DNA of 64,000 nt, from the NCBI GenBank assembly GCA_947623455.1, contig OX392536.1, forward strand, positions 9,915,282 to 9,979,281. The letters run 5' to 3'. The first letter of the stretch is position 1, and each line of letters starts with the position of its first letter. The notes under the pieces were generated by a model that worked only from the letters and a program-made list of their open reading frames with translations, searched no databases and was not told the DNA's origin. The translations under genes and the position numbers were made by a program. Shown here piece after piece: positions 1 to 11,202 of this stretch. This DNA is from Mimachlamys varia (taxonomy: Eukaryota > Mollusca > Bivalvia > Pectinida > Pectinidae).

Positions 1-437
1 GGTGGGTTAATAATAATCTTTTGCTGATAAGAAAGATACTTACATATTTTTAACTTTTAATTATTTTCATTTTGAGCAATGTATATATTCATGTACTTCC
101 ATGATGTCACAAGTTATAATATTTTAGATATGGTTGTTTTTTCCATATTAAGAAGTAGCTTCAAAACGAAACATGAAATGTTTAGTATAATAGCATTTTT
201 TGTGTTATAATTTTTTCATACATATAGTCACAATAATTTCATTTAATTGATTAGAAAACAAACCTTATTACCGGTACGGTCGTGTATATATAGTACATTC
301 ACTGCTATGCATGGTCATCATTTATGTATCGCCCTCCCCAAATGATGCCTCATATCAAAATTACATGTGATCCATTAAGAAATGAAGGAGGAGTAGCATT
401 TTGAAATGAAAATTTACTGTAGACGGCAAATGGCGGA
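1..437. other. A+T-rich leader with end-fragment of a hairpin element
   Basis: No gene seen. The first 14 bases (GGTGGGTTAATAAT) match, with one change, the right half of the terminal hairpin at 2391-2418 plus its downstream TAATAAT. The window therefore probably opens at the right end of another member of the same element family. The rest is A+T-rich sequence without recognisable features. Confidence 0.5.
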
Positions 438-439
438 CG

Positions 440-2335
440 ACGACACACGAAGCACAAACTTCAATTGACAAAATCCAAGATGGCTGCCTGTCGGCCATGT
501 TGTTTTCCGATCCGTCTCAAATTCAACCATGCATAGCTAGGCACCAGGAGGAACCTACATATGAAATTTGTGAAAGTTCCCTTCAGTATATTCTCAGAAA
601 TAGGGATAACAAACTTCAATTGTCAAAAATCCAAGATGGCTGCCTGTCGGCCATGTTGTTTTCCGATCTGTCCAAAAATGGAATATGCACAACTAGGGAC
701 CAAGTTGAACCAACAAATGAAATTTGAGAAAGATACCTTCAGTACTTTCTTAGAAATAGCGTTAACAAACTTCAATTGTCAAAATCCAAGATGGCTGCCT
801 GTCGGCCATATTGTTTTCTGATCTGTCCCAAAATGGAATATACACAACTAGGGACCAAGGTGAACCAACACATGAAATTTGAGAAAGATACCTTCAGTAA
901 TTTCTGAGAAATAGCCATAACGAACTTCAATTGTCAAAATCCGAGATGGCTGCCTGTCGGTCATGTTGTTTTTGGATTGGTCCCAAAATGCAATATGCAT
1001 AACTAGGCACCAAGGGGAACCTACACATGAAATTTGAGAAAGATCCATTCAGTACATTCTCAGAAATAGGGATAACAAAGTTCAAATGTCAAAATCCAAG
1101 ATGGCTGCCTGTCGGCCATCTTGAATTCAGATCGGTCCCAAAATGGAATATACACAACAACGGACCAAGGTGAACCAACACATGAAATTTGAGAAAGATA
1201 CCTTCAGTAATTTCTTAGAAATAGCGATAACAAACTTCAATTGTCAAAATCCAAGATGGCTGCCTGTCGGCCATGTTGTTTTTGGATTGGTCCCAAAATG
1301 CAATATGCATAACTGCACACCAAGGGGAACCTACACATGAAATTTGAGAAAGATCCATTCAGTACATTCTCAGAAATAGCGATAACAAAGTTCAACTGTC
1401 AAAATCCAAGATGGCTGCCTGTCGGCCATGTTGTTTTCCGATTGGTCCAAAAATGCAATATGCATAACTAGGCACCAAGGGGAACCTACACATGAAATTT
1501 GAGAAAGATCCATTCAGTACATTCTTAGAAATAGGGATAACAAAGTTCAAATGTCAAAATCCAAGATGGCTGCCAGTCGGCCATCTTGAATTCAGATCGG
1601 TCCCAAAATGGAATATACACAACTACGGACCAAGGTCAACCAACACATGAAATTTGAGAAAGATACCTTCAGTAATTTCTTAGAAATAGCGATAACAAAC
1701 TTCAATTGTCAAAATCCAAGATGGCTGCCTGTCGGCCATGTTGTTTTTGGATTGGTCCCAAAATGCAATATGCATAACTACACACCAAGGGGAACCTACA
1801 CATGAAATTTGAGAAAGATCCATTCAGTACATTCTCAGAAATAGCGATAACAAAGTTCAACTGTCAACATCCAAGATGGCTGCCTGTCGGCCATGTTGTT
1901 TTCGGATTGGTCCAAAAATGCAATATGCATAACTAAGCACCAAGGGGAACCTACGCATGAAATTTGAGAAAGATCCATTCAGTACATTCTCAGAAATAGG
2001 GATAACAAAGTTCAAATGTCAAAATCCAAGATGGCTGCCTGTCGGCCATCTTGAATTCAGATCGGTCCCAAAATGGAAAATGCACAACTAGGGACCAAGG
2101 TGAACCAACACATGAAATTTGAGAAAGATCCATTCAGTACATTCTCAGAAATAGGGATAACAAAGTTCAAATGTCAAATTCCAAGATGGCTGCCTGTCGG
2201 CCATCTTGAATTCAGATCGGTCCCAAAATGGAATATGCACAACTAAGAACCAAGGTGAACCAACACATGAAATTTGAGAAAGATTCCTTCGGTACTTTAT
2301 GAGAAATAGCGATAACAAGCATTGTTTACGGACGG
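440..2335 (+). repeat. 155-bp tandem repeat, about 12 units, with 465-bp higher-order period
   Basis: The words AAATTTGAGAAAGAT, AATCCAAGATGGCTGCCTG and CGGTCCCAAAATG recur about every 155 bp (starts near 560, 718, 871, 1027, 1183, 1336, 1494, 1649, 1803, 1960, 2113, 2268). Units alternate between subtypes ending in 'TTGTTTTTGGATTGG' and 'TTGAATTCAGATCGG'. Frames at 1143 and 1608 are nearly identical at a spacing of 465 bp, which shows a three-unit higher-order repeat. The array ends in a GACGGACG-rich stretch (2325-2375) and a hairpin. The short frames inside are not genes. Confidence 0.9.
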
Positions 2336-2390
2336 ACTAACGGACGGACTGACGGACGGACGACGGACCACGGACGCAGGGCGATTTGAA

Positions 2391-2418
2391 TAGCCCACCA
2401 TCTGATGATGGTGGGCTA
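2391..2418. repeat. Perfect 12-bp-stem hairpin closing the 155-bp array
   Basis: TAGCCCACCATC (2391-2402), a four-base loop TGAT, then GATGGTGGGCTA (2407-2418) form a perfect stem-loop followed by ATAAT. It lies directly after the GACGGACG tract that closes the tandem array, where the right terminus of a mobile element would be expected. Bivalve non-autonomous elements built from a core of about 160-bp tandem repeats (the pearl and Helitron-like families) have this kind of architecture. Assignment to that group is inference. Confidence 0.75.
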
Positions 2419-2419
2419 A

Positions 2420-3470
2420 TAATATACCATTATATAAATTGGCTGAGAAATGAAGCAGCATGTAGGGGCGATTCCTATTGCAATCCACACCTCAACTACA
2501 TGTACTAATGCTGTGTTAATTACAACAGCGCTGACACAATGATTTAGCCTCAATCGTCACTCGCTTCGCTAGTTATTTTACTCTCTTACACCTCAACAGG
2601 TCTTTGGATGACCGAGTTATTGACAAAATATATTTCCATATCCTACGCTATATTTAGCCCTGACGAAGAGAGGGAGCTTGTTTACCAGATATCCAATGAC
2701 AATATGGAGGCAGCGCTGATCTGAAATAGGATGAAGGACGTGTCCATCGGGATTTGTTTTCTTTTTCTACGACAGGCAGAATTTATTTTCATTCTGACCA
2801 TTTTTCAATGTAACTTTTGCCATGTTTACCAAGAGAAATACATATTGTCATGATGACGTCATCTTTATCATAAATATAAGTGACGTTATCAGTTTCATTA
2901 AACGTATGTTTTAATTCATCTTTGATCGGTGTCCAATGTCCTCTCCAATAGACATTAAGATAGAACACGCTAACATTAGCCCTTAACTTAGTTTCAGATG
3001 ATTATTTTCATATATTGCTAAACCAAAAGCATGTTAATTTCGTAAAGTACCTTAATGGCACCCTCTCACTGTGTTCCATAAAACACCTTTGGAGAACCCT
3101 CTTCCGTGTTTCCCGGGAGATCCATTTAAACATCCATTAACTAGAGGTTTGGTATAATGTTCAGATGATACAACCTCTGAGACCCTTAACACAATACATG
3201 ATATGACCTTTGAGACCTCTAACACAATAGTTGAATTGTCTGTCGTTGTTCAAACATGGTCACCTCAAAGAGGTCATTTTTTCAACAAATGGGAGTCAAT
3301 AATTCACCCAGATCAACTGTACTTTACAGTGGTATGTGCAATATAATGTCGGTTTGAAATAACGATATTTCAGTTTACAAGTGAAAATGCAAAATATTAA
3401 ACCGACAAGGTAACAAATTGCCGAGAACAAAGAAAAGAGGCAACAATAATGCTTTAAAAGTTGTCTATTC
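2420..3470. other. Non-coding stretch, nothing recognised
   Basis: No coding or RNA gene seen. A perfect palindrome GATGACGTCATC near 2852-2863 contains a CRE/ATF-type TGACGTCA octamer. The block 3170-3240 holds two near copies of a phrase around 'ACCTYTGAGACC', which is a weak local duplication. Confidence 0.5.
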
Positions 3471-3583
3471 TCATTGATATAAGCACCATATAGCTGTTTA
3501 CAATATAAACACCATATGGCTGTTTACGATATAAGCACCATATAGCTGTTTACGATATAAGCACCATATAACTGTATATATAA
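3471..3583 (+). repeat. 29-bp tandem repeat, 4 units
   Basis: The unit contains 'ATAAGCACCATATAGCTG' followed by TTTACGAT. Four consecutive copies differ by a few substitutions. Confidence 0.85.
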
Positions 3584-3894
3584 TTCATGGCTGCCCGCTG
3601 CATTTCGCTTCTTATCAATATGTAAACATTGCTGGAGCAATCATGTACGAGGAAGTCATTTCAAAACAATTTCGATTTCTATCTAATCGTTTTAATAAAA
3701 ACGAAGCCAAAATATGATGTATTAATGCATTTTACGTATTGAAGCGTCTGAATAACATGGAAAAACTCGATAAAGCTCCTGTTCTGCACGGTGACGTTTT
3801 TTTTTGTTATGTTGTGTATTCTTGTTATTTCGCGTTACAGGGGTACGAGGGAATGAGGATTTACACTTAGTCGCTTTCAAGCTAAAGACTTACC

Positions 3895-3960
3895 AATGAA
3901 GCAGCATCACTGACGAGTCCTATAAGGACGAAATGGCTGTATGGTGCAAATTAATTCATT
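3895..3960 (+). ncRNA. Hammerhead ribozyme, type I, intact core
   Basis: A self-cleaving RNA motif. CTGACGA (3910-3916) is followed by a perfect 5-bp stem II GTCCT/AGGAC (3917-3921 with 3925-3929, loop ATA) and then GAAA (3930-3933). Stem III is minimal: A3933-U3940 plus a U-G wobble closing a four-base loop. The cleavage triplet is GUA (3939-3941), so scission is expected between 3941 and 3942. Stem I pairs GCATCA (3904-3909) with TGGTGC (3942-3947, one G-U pair). After an internal loop it continues as AATGAA (3895-3900) with TTCATT (3955-3960). Metazoan Penelope-like elements and retrozymes are known to carry type I hammerheads with such short stem III, usually acting as dimers. No RT is adjacent here. 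Confidence 0.85.
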
Positions 3961-4694
3961 ATTTGGCTCGACTTTATCTTATTCTAAGTTATAAAGCTGT
4001 CATTCCAAGTGTTTCTTTTGTACAATCCATTTAAATATTTATCTTGTACTCGATACCGACATATCCCGGTTTAAGTTTAATGGATATTTAAATTATAAAC
4101 AAACTCGTGTTTATCATTTATAAAAAATCGGTAATGCAAAAAGATTTACATATCCTGAAAACAAACAAGTTCGGATTTTGCTTTATGTCATACTTTTGTA
4201 AAGCAAGTTTGACCGATATTACTAGAATTTACTTTATCAAATTTTAACACGCACAGTTTAAACTTGTCCGTACATTTTGCATATTAATGTTTATATAGAT
4301 ATCAATTGATATACATTGTATAAAACCTATATTATTAGATAAAACATGCACGATGTGATGATTATGAATTATGAATATTTATAACTTGATTTTGATAAAT
4401 ATCACATTAAGAACACTACTATGTGTAATAAGTAGCTTATCTTAATTTTCAAAAAAGTCATACAGGAGTCATCCCCCTCCAAATCGTGTACTGGGTACAA
4501 GTCTCAGCAAGCCATCTATACCACTTGACTTGTTTCTGAATTAACATAAACCCGAACACTCACCACGTTTCTTTCATTATACAATGCATGTTTTGTATTA
4601 TGTTGAGTTAAACATTGTCTTGACAACCAAACACAATAACAGGAAAATGGTCATATTCTCTATGTCAAGTCACTGACAACAAAAGAAAATAAAT
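3961..4694. other. A+T-rich flank downstream of the hammerhead
   Basis: No gene seen. The first part ('CATTATTTGGCTCGA', about 3957-3971) is shared with the flank of the minus-strand hammerhead near 16020, so the mobile family containing the ribozyme extends at least this far. The rest is unremarkable. Confidence 0.5.
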
Positions 4695-5010
4695 AAGAGA
4701 ATACCGAAGCGTTAACAAAATCATAATCCAAACTCAAAACCGATTAAACCAGGGGCAAAATATGAACATAGGAAAGATTAACATGAAGACCCTTGTAAAA
4801 GTACAAGAGAATAAGACCGAGTGTTCCGGAAGAGTAAGCGTCCTCTGCTTCATCGACGACACTCGACATGTAAATCTTTGTCACATCCAAGTAAACATCA
4901 ACTTCTCAAAATGAAAACCGAGTAACATTGTCAATCATAACAAGTAAACACACTAATGAGCATGCTGAAAAACGTCCATCTTCATATCACTTAAAGATAC
5001 ATATAGAGCA
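4695..5010 (-). repeat. Dispersed repeat family D1, copy 1
   Basis: Read on the minus strand this matches the copies at 12695, 26580, 35213, 35845 and 37530. It includes the coding-like segment for VVDEAEDAYSSGT (plus-strand 4815-4870) and the flanking phrases 'GAACATAGGAAAGATT' and 'GTAAACACACTAATGAGC'. No termini or target duplication were identified. The class is unknown. Confidence 0.8.
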
Positions 5011-5240
5011 TCATTATGAAAATACGTAATTGGAACACAAATTTAATCAAACTACATGTAAGCCAGAATATGGGCAAAAGAATTAGATACAAACAGGCCA
5101 TAGAAACGATCAGGTAACCTCCAGGTACACTGTAAAGTAAGATTAAGTAATGTGTCGTCACCAGGGTGACAACCAGGTAACACAGAAATGACGAGGAACG
5201 CTAATACACACCGGAAAAAAGATTGAGGTAAAAAAAGTAA

Positions 5241-7310
5241 GACACAACAACAAATCGCAGGAGTGTCTAAATATATCGCAGGAGTGTCTTAATATACCAC
5301 AGGAGTGTCGAAATATTTCGCAGGGGTGTCGAAATATATCGTTTGAGTGTTTAAATATATCGAAGGAGTGTTTAAATATACCGCAGCAGTGTCTAAATAC
5401 ATCGCAGGAGTGTCTAAATATATCGCAGGAGTGTCTAAATATATCGCAGGAGTGTTTAAATATATCGCAGGAGTGTCTAAATATATCGCAGGAGTGTTTA
5501 AATATATCGCAGGAGTGTTTAAATATATCGTATGAGTGTTTAAATATATCGCAGGAGTGTTTAAATATATCGCAGCAGTGTTTAAATATATCGCAGGAGT
5601 GTTTAAATATATCGCAGGAGTGTTTAAATATATCGTATGAGTGTTTAAATATATCGCAGGAGTGTTTAAATATATCACAGGAGTGTTTAAATATATCGTA
5701 TGAGTGTTTAAATATATCGTATTAGTGTTTAAATATATCGTATGAGTGTCTAAATATATCGCAGGAGTGTTTAAATATATCACAGGAGTGTTTAAATATA
5801 TCGTATTAGTGTTTAAATATATCGCAGGAGTGTTTAAATATATCGAAGGAGTGTTTAAATATATCGTATGAGTGTTTAAACATATCGCAGGAGTGTCTAA
5901 ATATATCGTATGAGTGTTTAAATATATCGCAGCAGTGTTTAAATATATCGCAGGAGTGTCTAAATATATCACAGGAGTGTTTAAATATATCGCAGGAGTG
6001 TTTAAATATATCGCAGGAGTGTTTAGATATATCGCAGGAGTGTTTAAATATATCGTATGAGTGTTTAAATATATCGTATTAGTGTTTAAATATATCGCAG
6101 GAGTGTTTAAATATATCGCAGGAGTGTTTAAATATATCGTATGAGTGTTTAAATATATCGTATTAGTGTTTAAATATATCGCAGGAGTGTCTAAATATAT
6201 CGCAGGAGTGTTTAAATATATCGCAGGAGTGTTTAAATATATCGTATGAGTGTTTAAACATATCGCAGGAGTGTCTAAATATATCGTATGAGTGTTTAAA
6301 TATATCGTATTAGTGTTTAAATATATCGCAGGAGTGTCTAAATATATCACAGGAGTGTTTAAATATATCGCAGGAGTGTTTAAATATATCGCAGGAGTGT
6401 TTAAATATATCGTAGGAGTGTCTAAATATATCGTATGAGTGTTTAAATATATCGTATTAGTGTTTAAATATATCGCAGGAGTGTCTAAATATATCGCAGG
6501 AGTGTTTAAATATATCGTATGAGTGTTTAAACATATCGCAGGAGTGTCTAAATATATCGTAGAGTGTTTAAACATATCGCAGGAGTGTCTAAAGATATCG
6601 TATGAGTGTTTAAATATATCGTATTAGTGTTTAAATATATCACAGGAGTGTTTAAATATATCGTATTAGTGTTTAAATATATCGTATGAGTGTTTAAATA
6701 TATCGCAGGAGTGTTTAAATATATCGCAGGAGTGTTTAAATATATCTCAGGAGTGTTTAAATATATCGCAGGAGTGTTTAAATATATCACAGGAGTGTTT
6801 AATAAATCGCAGGATTGTTTAAATATATCGCAGGAGTGTTTAAATATATCGTATTAGTGTTTAAATATATCGCAGGAGTTTTTTAATATATCGCAGGAGT
6901 GTCTAAATACATCGCAGGAGTGTTTAAATATATCGCAGGAGTGTTTAAATATATCGTATGAGTGTTTAAATATATCGCAGGAGTTTTTTAATATATCGCA
7001 GGAGTGTCTAAATACATCGCAGGAGTGTTTAAATATATCGAAGGAGTGTTTAAATATATCGCAGGAGTGTCTAAATATATCGTATGAGTGTCTAAATACA
7101 TCGCAGGAGTGTTTAAATATATCGCAGGAGTGTTTAAATATATCGAAGGAGTGTTTAAATATATCGCAGGAGTGTTTAAATATATCGCAGGAGTGTTTAA
7201 ATATATCGCAGGAGTGTCGAAATGTATCGCAGGAGTGTTTACATATATCGCAGGAGTGTCTGAATATATCGTAGGCGTGTCTAAATATATCACAGGAGTG
7301 TCTAAGTACA
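5241..7310 (-). repeat. 21-bp minisatellite, about 98 units
   Basis: The unit is 'GCAGGAGTGTTTAAATATATC', with variants beginning GTATGAGTG, GTATTAGTG or GAAGGAGTG and with TCT replacing TTT. Runs of these variants recur in blocks, indicating higher-order amplification. Because 21 is a multiple of 3, a 428-codon minus-strand frame (5289-6575) encodes a seven-residue IYLNTPA repeat. The opposite strand is also open in places, so this frame is a by-product of the repeat, not a protein gene. Edges decay between 7290 and 7480. Confidence 0.95.
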
Positions 7311-7850
7311 GAAAAAAACGACATCAAGATTACACAATATTGTCGAAAATAGGAACTTGACACAACATCAAAATACATCACAGGACTGTCGAAAAAAAGA
7401 ACAAGGCATGACATCAAATAGCACAGGAGTGTCGAAATTTGAAGCAGTACACAAGAAAAGGGTGTCGAAAATAGGAACAAGACATAACAGCGCTATACAG
7501 CAAAGAGTTTCTACCACATAACGAATAACGTAAAAATGATCGTATTTACCCGGTTATTTTAAGTAACATACAGTTCACACGATCTAACAACTTCAATCAC
7601 GTGCTCGTCATTGGTACTGAATATGCATAGGATGTATGCTACATTTTAGTGTACTGCGTCATATACGTGCGAGGTCACCTTGAAACCGAGTTATAACCAT
7701 ACTGTCCGTATACTTTACAACCAAGAGGCGTGGTTGAACGTGGCTAACGACTCTGGTAATCTGATTGAATTAATGTACTTGCTAAAACGAATGTGATTGA
7801 TGATTTTTCATAACCGATATATATATTTAAATAACCGATATGTATATATG
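7311..7850. other. Non-coding stretch next to the 21-bp array
   Basis: Degenerate phrases such as 'GTGTCGAAAATAGGAAC' recur up to about 7480 as remnants of the array edge. Beyond that no gene or RNA is seen. Two 'ATAACCGATATRTATAT' words near 7810-7845 prefigure the short repeat at 8326. Confidence 0.5.
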
Positions 7851-8411
7851 TACACAATCTGACTAAAATACAGATCCTCACTTTTACTATCGTGTATAGT
7901 GTTTCTTCACTTGTTGTTAAACCAGAGTAAAGTAGCGAGTAACCTTAACGACCGTATAAAAAAATGGCGGCGCCCAGTTCAACGGTCTCTACGCTAAGGC
8001 GTGTGTTCTTTTTAGACATTGTCTGCATAATTTGTAGTTTTTCGTTTGTCCGAAAAGAAATAACAACTGAAGGTAAAGAAATTATCCCAAAATATACTAA
8101 TCAAAATGTTATATAACGCCCACAATTATTTTCTCTTTTTCGCTTCGATTCGCCGCTATTTTTTTTCGTCTACCAAACACCGTTTACAAGGTGCATTTTC
8201 ATTGGCTGTTCATTTCCAAGATATGGAAATAATAAAGGCCATCTGCACATGACCTTCTACTGGTCGCTTTCAGATCCTACATACGATAGTAATAGTGAGG
8301 ATCTGTATTTCAATCAGATTGTATGTTTACATAGCCGATATATATTTTTACATAACCGATATATATTTTTACATAACCGATATACATTTTTATATAACCG
8401 ATATCTTTTTA
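7851..8411. mobile_element. Inverted-repeat element (MITE-like) with about 40-bp arms
   Basis: The phrase around 7857-7895 (containing CAGATCCTCAC and ACTATCGTGT) returns in reverse complement at 8281-8322 (ACGATAGTAATAGTGAGGAT followed by CTGTATTTCAATCAG). The arms are about 85% identical by eye and 385 bp apart. The interior has no open frame of note. Inverted arms around a non-coding core fit a MITE or foldback element. No target duplication was identified. Confidence 0.55.
8326..8405 (+). repeat. 21-bp short tandem repeat, 4 units
   Basis: Four units of 'ACATAACCGATATATATTTT' form run on from the right inverted arm. Related single words occur on the left side at 7805-7850. Confidence 0.75.
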
Positions 8412-8840
8412 TTAGTTCATTCATTGTAATTTCATTTCATTTTAATTTAAAAAGTGAGTCAATGTGGTCACGCCTGATTTTTCCGGCTTTACGAGTTATT
8501 GTACAAGGATCTCCTACGCGTTATCAATGAACCAAGTTTTATATCTATCTTCAGTCAGTGTTAAACCTCAGAGGGATTGGTCATCAACTTGCTGAAAGAG
8601 AATATGTATCATTGCTATTACTGAAAAGTGTAGGCCTAAAGACGCACGCAGAGTTTGCCTATCATACATTATGCTGCAGTTTAGTGCAAAAAGATAAATA
8701 AATACATACATCAGATATTTAGGCTACATAAGTTAAAAAGTGTATTGTATAGACATTTTGTTAACAGATATATAAAATTATACATTTTAAATTGTTCGTT
8801 TATATTAATCAGGACTTATTAATTGGATTAAACGTACACG
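8412..8840. other. Non-coding stretch, nothing recognised
   Basis: A+T-rich sequence with no open frame, RNA motif or repeat that could be identified. Confidence 0.4.
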
Positions 8841-8844
8841 TCGC

Positions 8845-8925
8845 CAAAACATTAACATCAGTCTGTATACCAGTATATGGTTCACACAATAAAATGTAAA
8901 TGTTCCTGCATCTTAAACATCAGTA
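8845..8925 (+). repeat. Isolated unit of the 55-bp satellite, left of the LINE
   Basis: 'ACATCAGTCTGTATACCAGT' followed by ATGGTTCACACAATAAAATG is the same unit that forms the array at 9815-10235. Its position on the far side of the LINE remnant suggests the LINE inserted into this satellite. Confidence 0.7.
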
Positions 8926-8934
8926 GTAGATAAT

Positions 8935-9790
8935 AATCAAATACTAATATACAACATCTATATAGCGCTCTATATAACTTGTAAAACTATTTTAAAGCGC
9001 TTCAAAACGTGTGGATAATAAGTTGATACCATGCGTACATAAACAATCTAAGTTCACATGCAATAATATCAAAAAGTGCAAATAAACTAGATAAACCAAT
9101 GTCAGTATATATATGTCGTTTAAGTTGAGACCCTAAAATGCAGACGTGAAAAGGTACGTCTTCAACTGTTTCTTTACTTTGGTCAGAGTATTTGTTTTTC
9201 TGATAGCAAATGGTAAGCTATTCCACAACGTGGCCGAACCTCTCCCAAAACACCGGTTTCCATAGGTCACAGTACGAGATCTTGGAACACACAACAATGA
9301 TTCTGTCTCCGACCTCAGTGATCGTGACGGCTGATACAGGGTAACTAGCTCCCGTATATACCGGGAAGCTGTTCAATTCAGTGCTATGTATGTGTATACT
9401 ATGATTTTGTACTGTGACCTGTATTGTACAGGTAACCAGTGCAATGAATACAGCCAGCACATGAGTCATGTGTTCTCTCTTTCGAACTCGAGAAATGAGA
9501 TGTGCTGCCGTGTTCTGGACCTTCTGTAGGCGACTAGTTAGTATGTCAGATATACCACAGAGTAGGGCATTACCATAGTCCAGCCGTGAAGTAACAAGAG
9601 AATGCACCAAAATCTTGTATGTATAGGCAGTTATAAACTGCCGAATACAGCCGATGTTCCTGTTCGGGTAGTAACAGGATTTGGCAATAGCATTCACTTG
9701 TGTCTCAGTGTCAGTCTGCATTCCACTATGATTCAAAGATGACGTAACACACACATATGCTGCATCTCTTAAATTTAGTAATAGATACAG
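8935..9790 (-). pseudogene. Non-LTR retrotransposon (LINE), RT C-terminus and 3' end, frameshifted
   Basis: Minus-strand remnant of the reverse transcriptase ORF of a jockey/CR1/L2-type LINE. The segment 9450-9760 encodes VHSLVTSRLDYGNALLCG followed by SRLQKVQNTAAHLI, the conserved region after the RT palm. About 9440 the frame shifts. The continuation in the next frame has WLPVQYR, an in-frame TGA near 9374, RSRTVTYGNRCFG, SATLWNSLPFAIRK and a natural-looking stop at 9133-9135. Downstream on the minus strand the tail contains GCGCTATATAGATGTTG, a typical LINE 3' end. The N-terminal RT domain and endonuclease are absent, so this is a 5'-truncated, dead copy. It is flanked on both sides by the 55-bp satellite. 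Confidence 0.85.
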
Positions 9791-9814
9791 CAAACAGCAA
9801 TAAAGTCACTGAAT

Positions 9815-10235
9815 CGTAAATATCAGCCTGTATACATGTATGGTTCACACAACAGAAGAGCACATCATGATAAACATCAGCCTGTAGTCCAGTATGGTCC
9901 AAAAACAATAAAATGTGAAAGTCATTACATCGTAAACATCAGTCTGTACACTAGTATGGTCCTCACACCAACGAAATCACTAAATCGTAAACATCAGTCT
10001 GTACACCACTATGGTCCACACACCACTGAAATCACTAAATCGTAAACATCAGTCTGTACACCACTATGGTCCAAACACCACTGAAATCACTAAATCGTAA
10101 ACATCAGTCTGTACACCACTATGATCCTCACACCAATATAATAACTAAATCGTAAACATCAGTCTGTATACCACTATGGTCCACACACCAATATAATCAC
10201 TAAATCGTAAACATCAGTCTGTATACCAGTATGGC
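9815..10235 (+). repeat. 55-bp tandem repeat, about 7 units
   Basis: The unit 'TAAACATCAGTCTGTACACC' continues with ACTATGGTCCACACACC and AATCACTAAATCG. CTGAAATCAC recurs at 10026 and 10081, giving 55 bp. Left units are more diverged. The short frame over 9836-10045 is a repeat artefact. Confidence 0.9.
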
Positions 10236-10254
10236 CACATCATACTGATCAAGT

Positions 10255-11130
10255 GTGAATGAAATGTTCACGTTCGGGTTTCGTTATTCTGTTATAGAAG
10301 TATATGTCACTTTTATTAGATTTACTGAAGTATACTCATTTTTAGATCAGTTTAAATGTACGAGGTCCTCTATTCAGAAAATCATTAGCAGTTTGCGATA
10401 CAAAATGAAAATTAAACACAAGTCGATATTTCTTGACCCCGATGATCAAACAACACTCAACGACTTACACAATAAGTATATGGTTGTGTCTGCAGGCAAT
10501 GCATCTAATAACAAGATCCTGGTTTGCAAACGCTATTACATGCATTGCTTACAAAAAGAGCTAGGCCTGCTTGATAACCAGGTAACCTTACTTACGCATT
10601 GACCGGTTTTTCGAAAAATGACCATGCATCAGTATAACAATCATTCAAACTACCCGTTGATGATAAGGATGCTGACCTACCTCGTTTTTATTGGATACCT
10701 AAACTACACAAGGATCCTTTTAAGCAACTTTTTATCGCATACTCTGCTCATTGCTCAACCAAGCTATTATCAAAACTTCTTACTACCATTTTTGCACCGT
10801 TAAATCAGAGCTTCAGTCTTAGTGTGGCACTGTATACTCCAGGCGTGGCATTAACGGGATGTGAATTTTGAAAAACTCTAAAGATTTTCTGATCAGTATT
10901 GAGCAAATACTTTTGAAAAATGTTTCGTCTATCAAAACATTTGATTTTTTTCACCTTTTACACTACTATACCACACGCCCAACGTCTTTTAGTCCCCGAG
11001 GTTTGCTGGAGCCTCCATAGCCACAGTAAATCTCATTTGAGTAGTGGTACGGTACATAATATACACATTTTCGTAGTACAGGATTTGAAAGTATACAGAC
11101 CTAGTTTAATTTTACTTCTAAATTCATAAA
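10255..11130 (+). pseudogene. Penelope-like element reverse transcriptase remnant
   Basis: Broken RT of a Penelope-like retroelement, read in at least three frames. Frame one (10255-10602) gives DLHNKYMVV then NASNNKILVCKRYY and LQKELGLL; the usual PADKA is degraded to SAGNA. Frame two (10659-10871) gives LPRFYWIPKLHKDPF, FIAYSAHCSTKLLSKLL and ends at TGA 10869-10871. This matches the family's YW-PKLHK and (T)KLLS-LL motifs. Frame three (from about 10869) gives LKNSKDFL and SSIKTFDF, then shifts again into TFYTTIPHAQ (ORF 10920-11129). The catalytic YADD box is not seen and no GIY-YIG domain follows. A damaged hammerhead starts about 80 bp downstream, consistent with the known link between Penelope-like elements and hammerheads. 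Confidence 0.85.
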
Positions 11131-11202
11131 TTGAAGGGGTTTTACACACCTGACCTTTCTGCTTCTACATTAGTTTAAAACATTTGGATTCCCACATTTT
11201 GG

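Noticed and set aside
2669..2700. Hammerhead-like CTGACGAAGAG
   Set aside because: No stem II complement and no GAAA box at the required distance.
5289..6575. 428-codon minus-strand frame encoding a seven-residue repeat
   Set aside because: It is produced by a stop-free 21-bp minisatellite, and parts of the opposite strand are open as well. There is no non-repeat domain and no gene signals.
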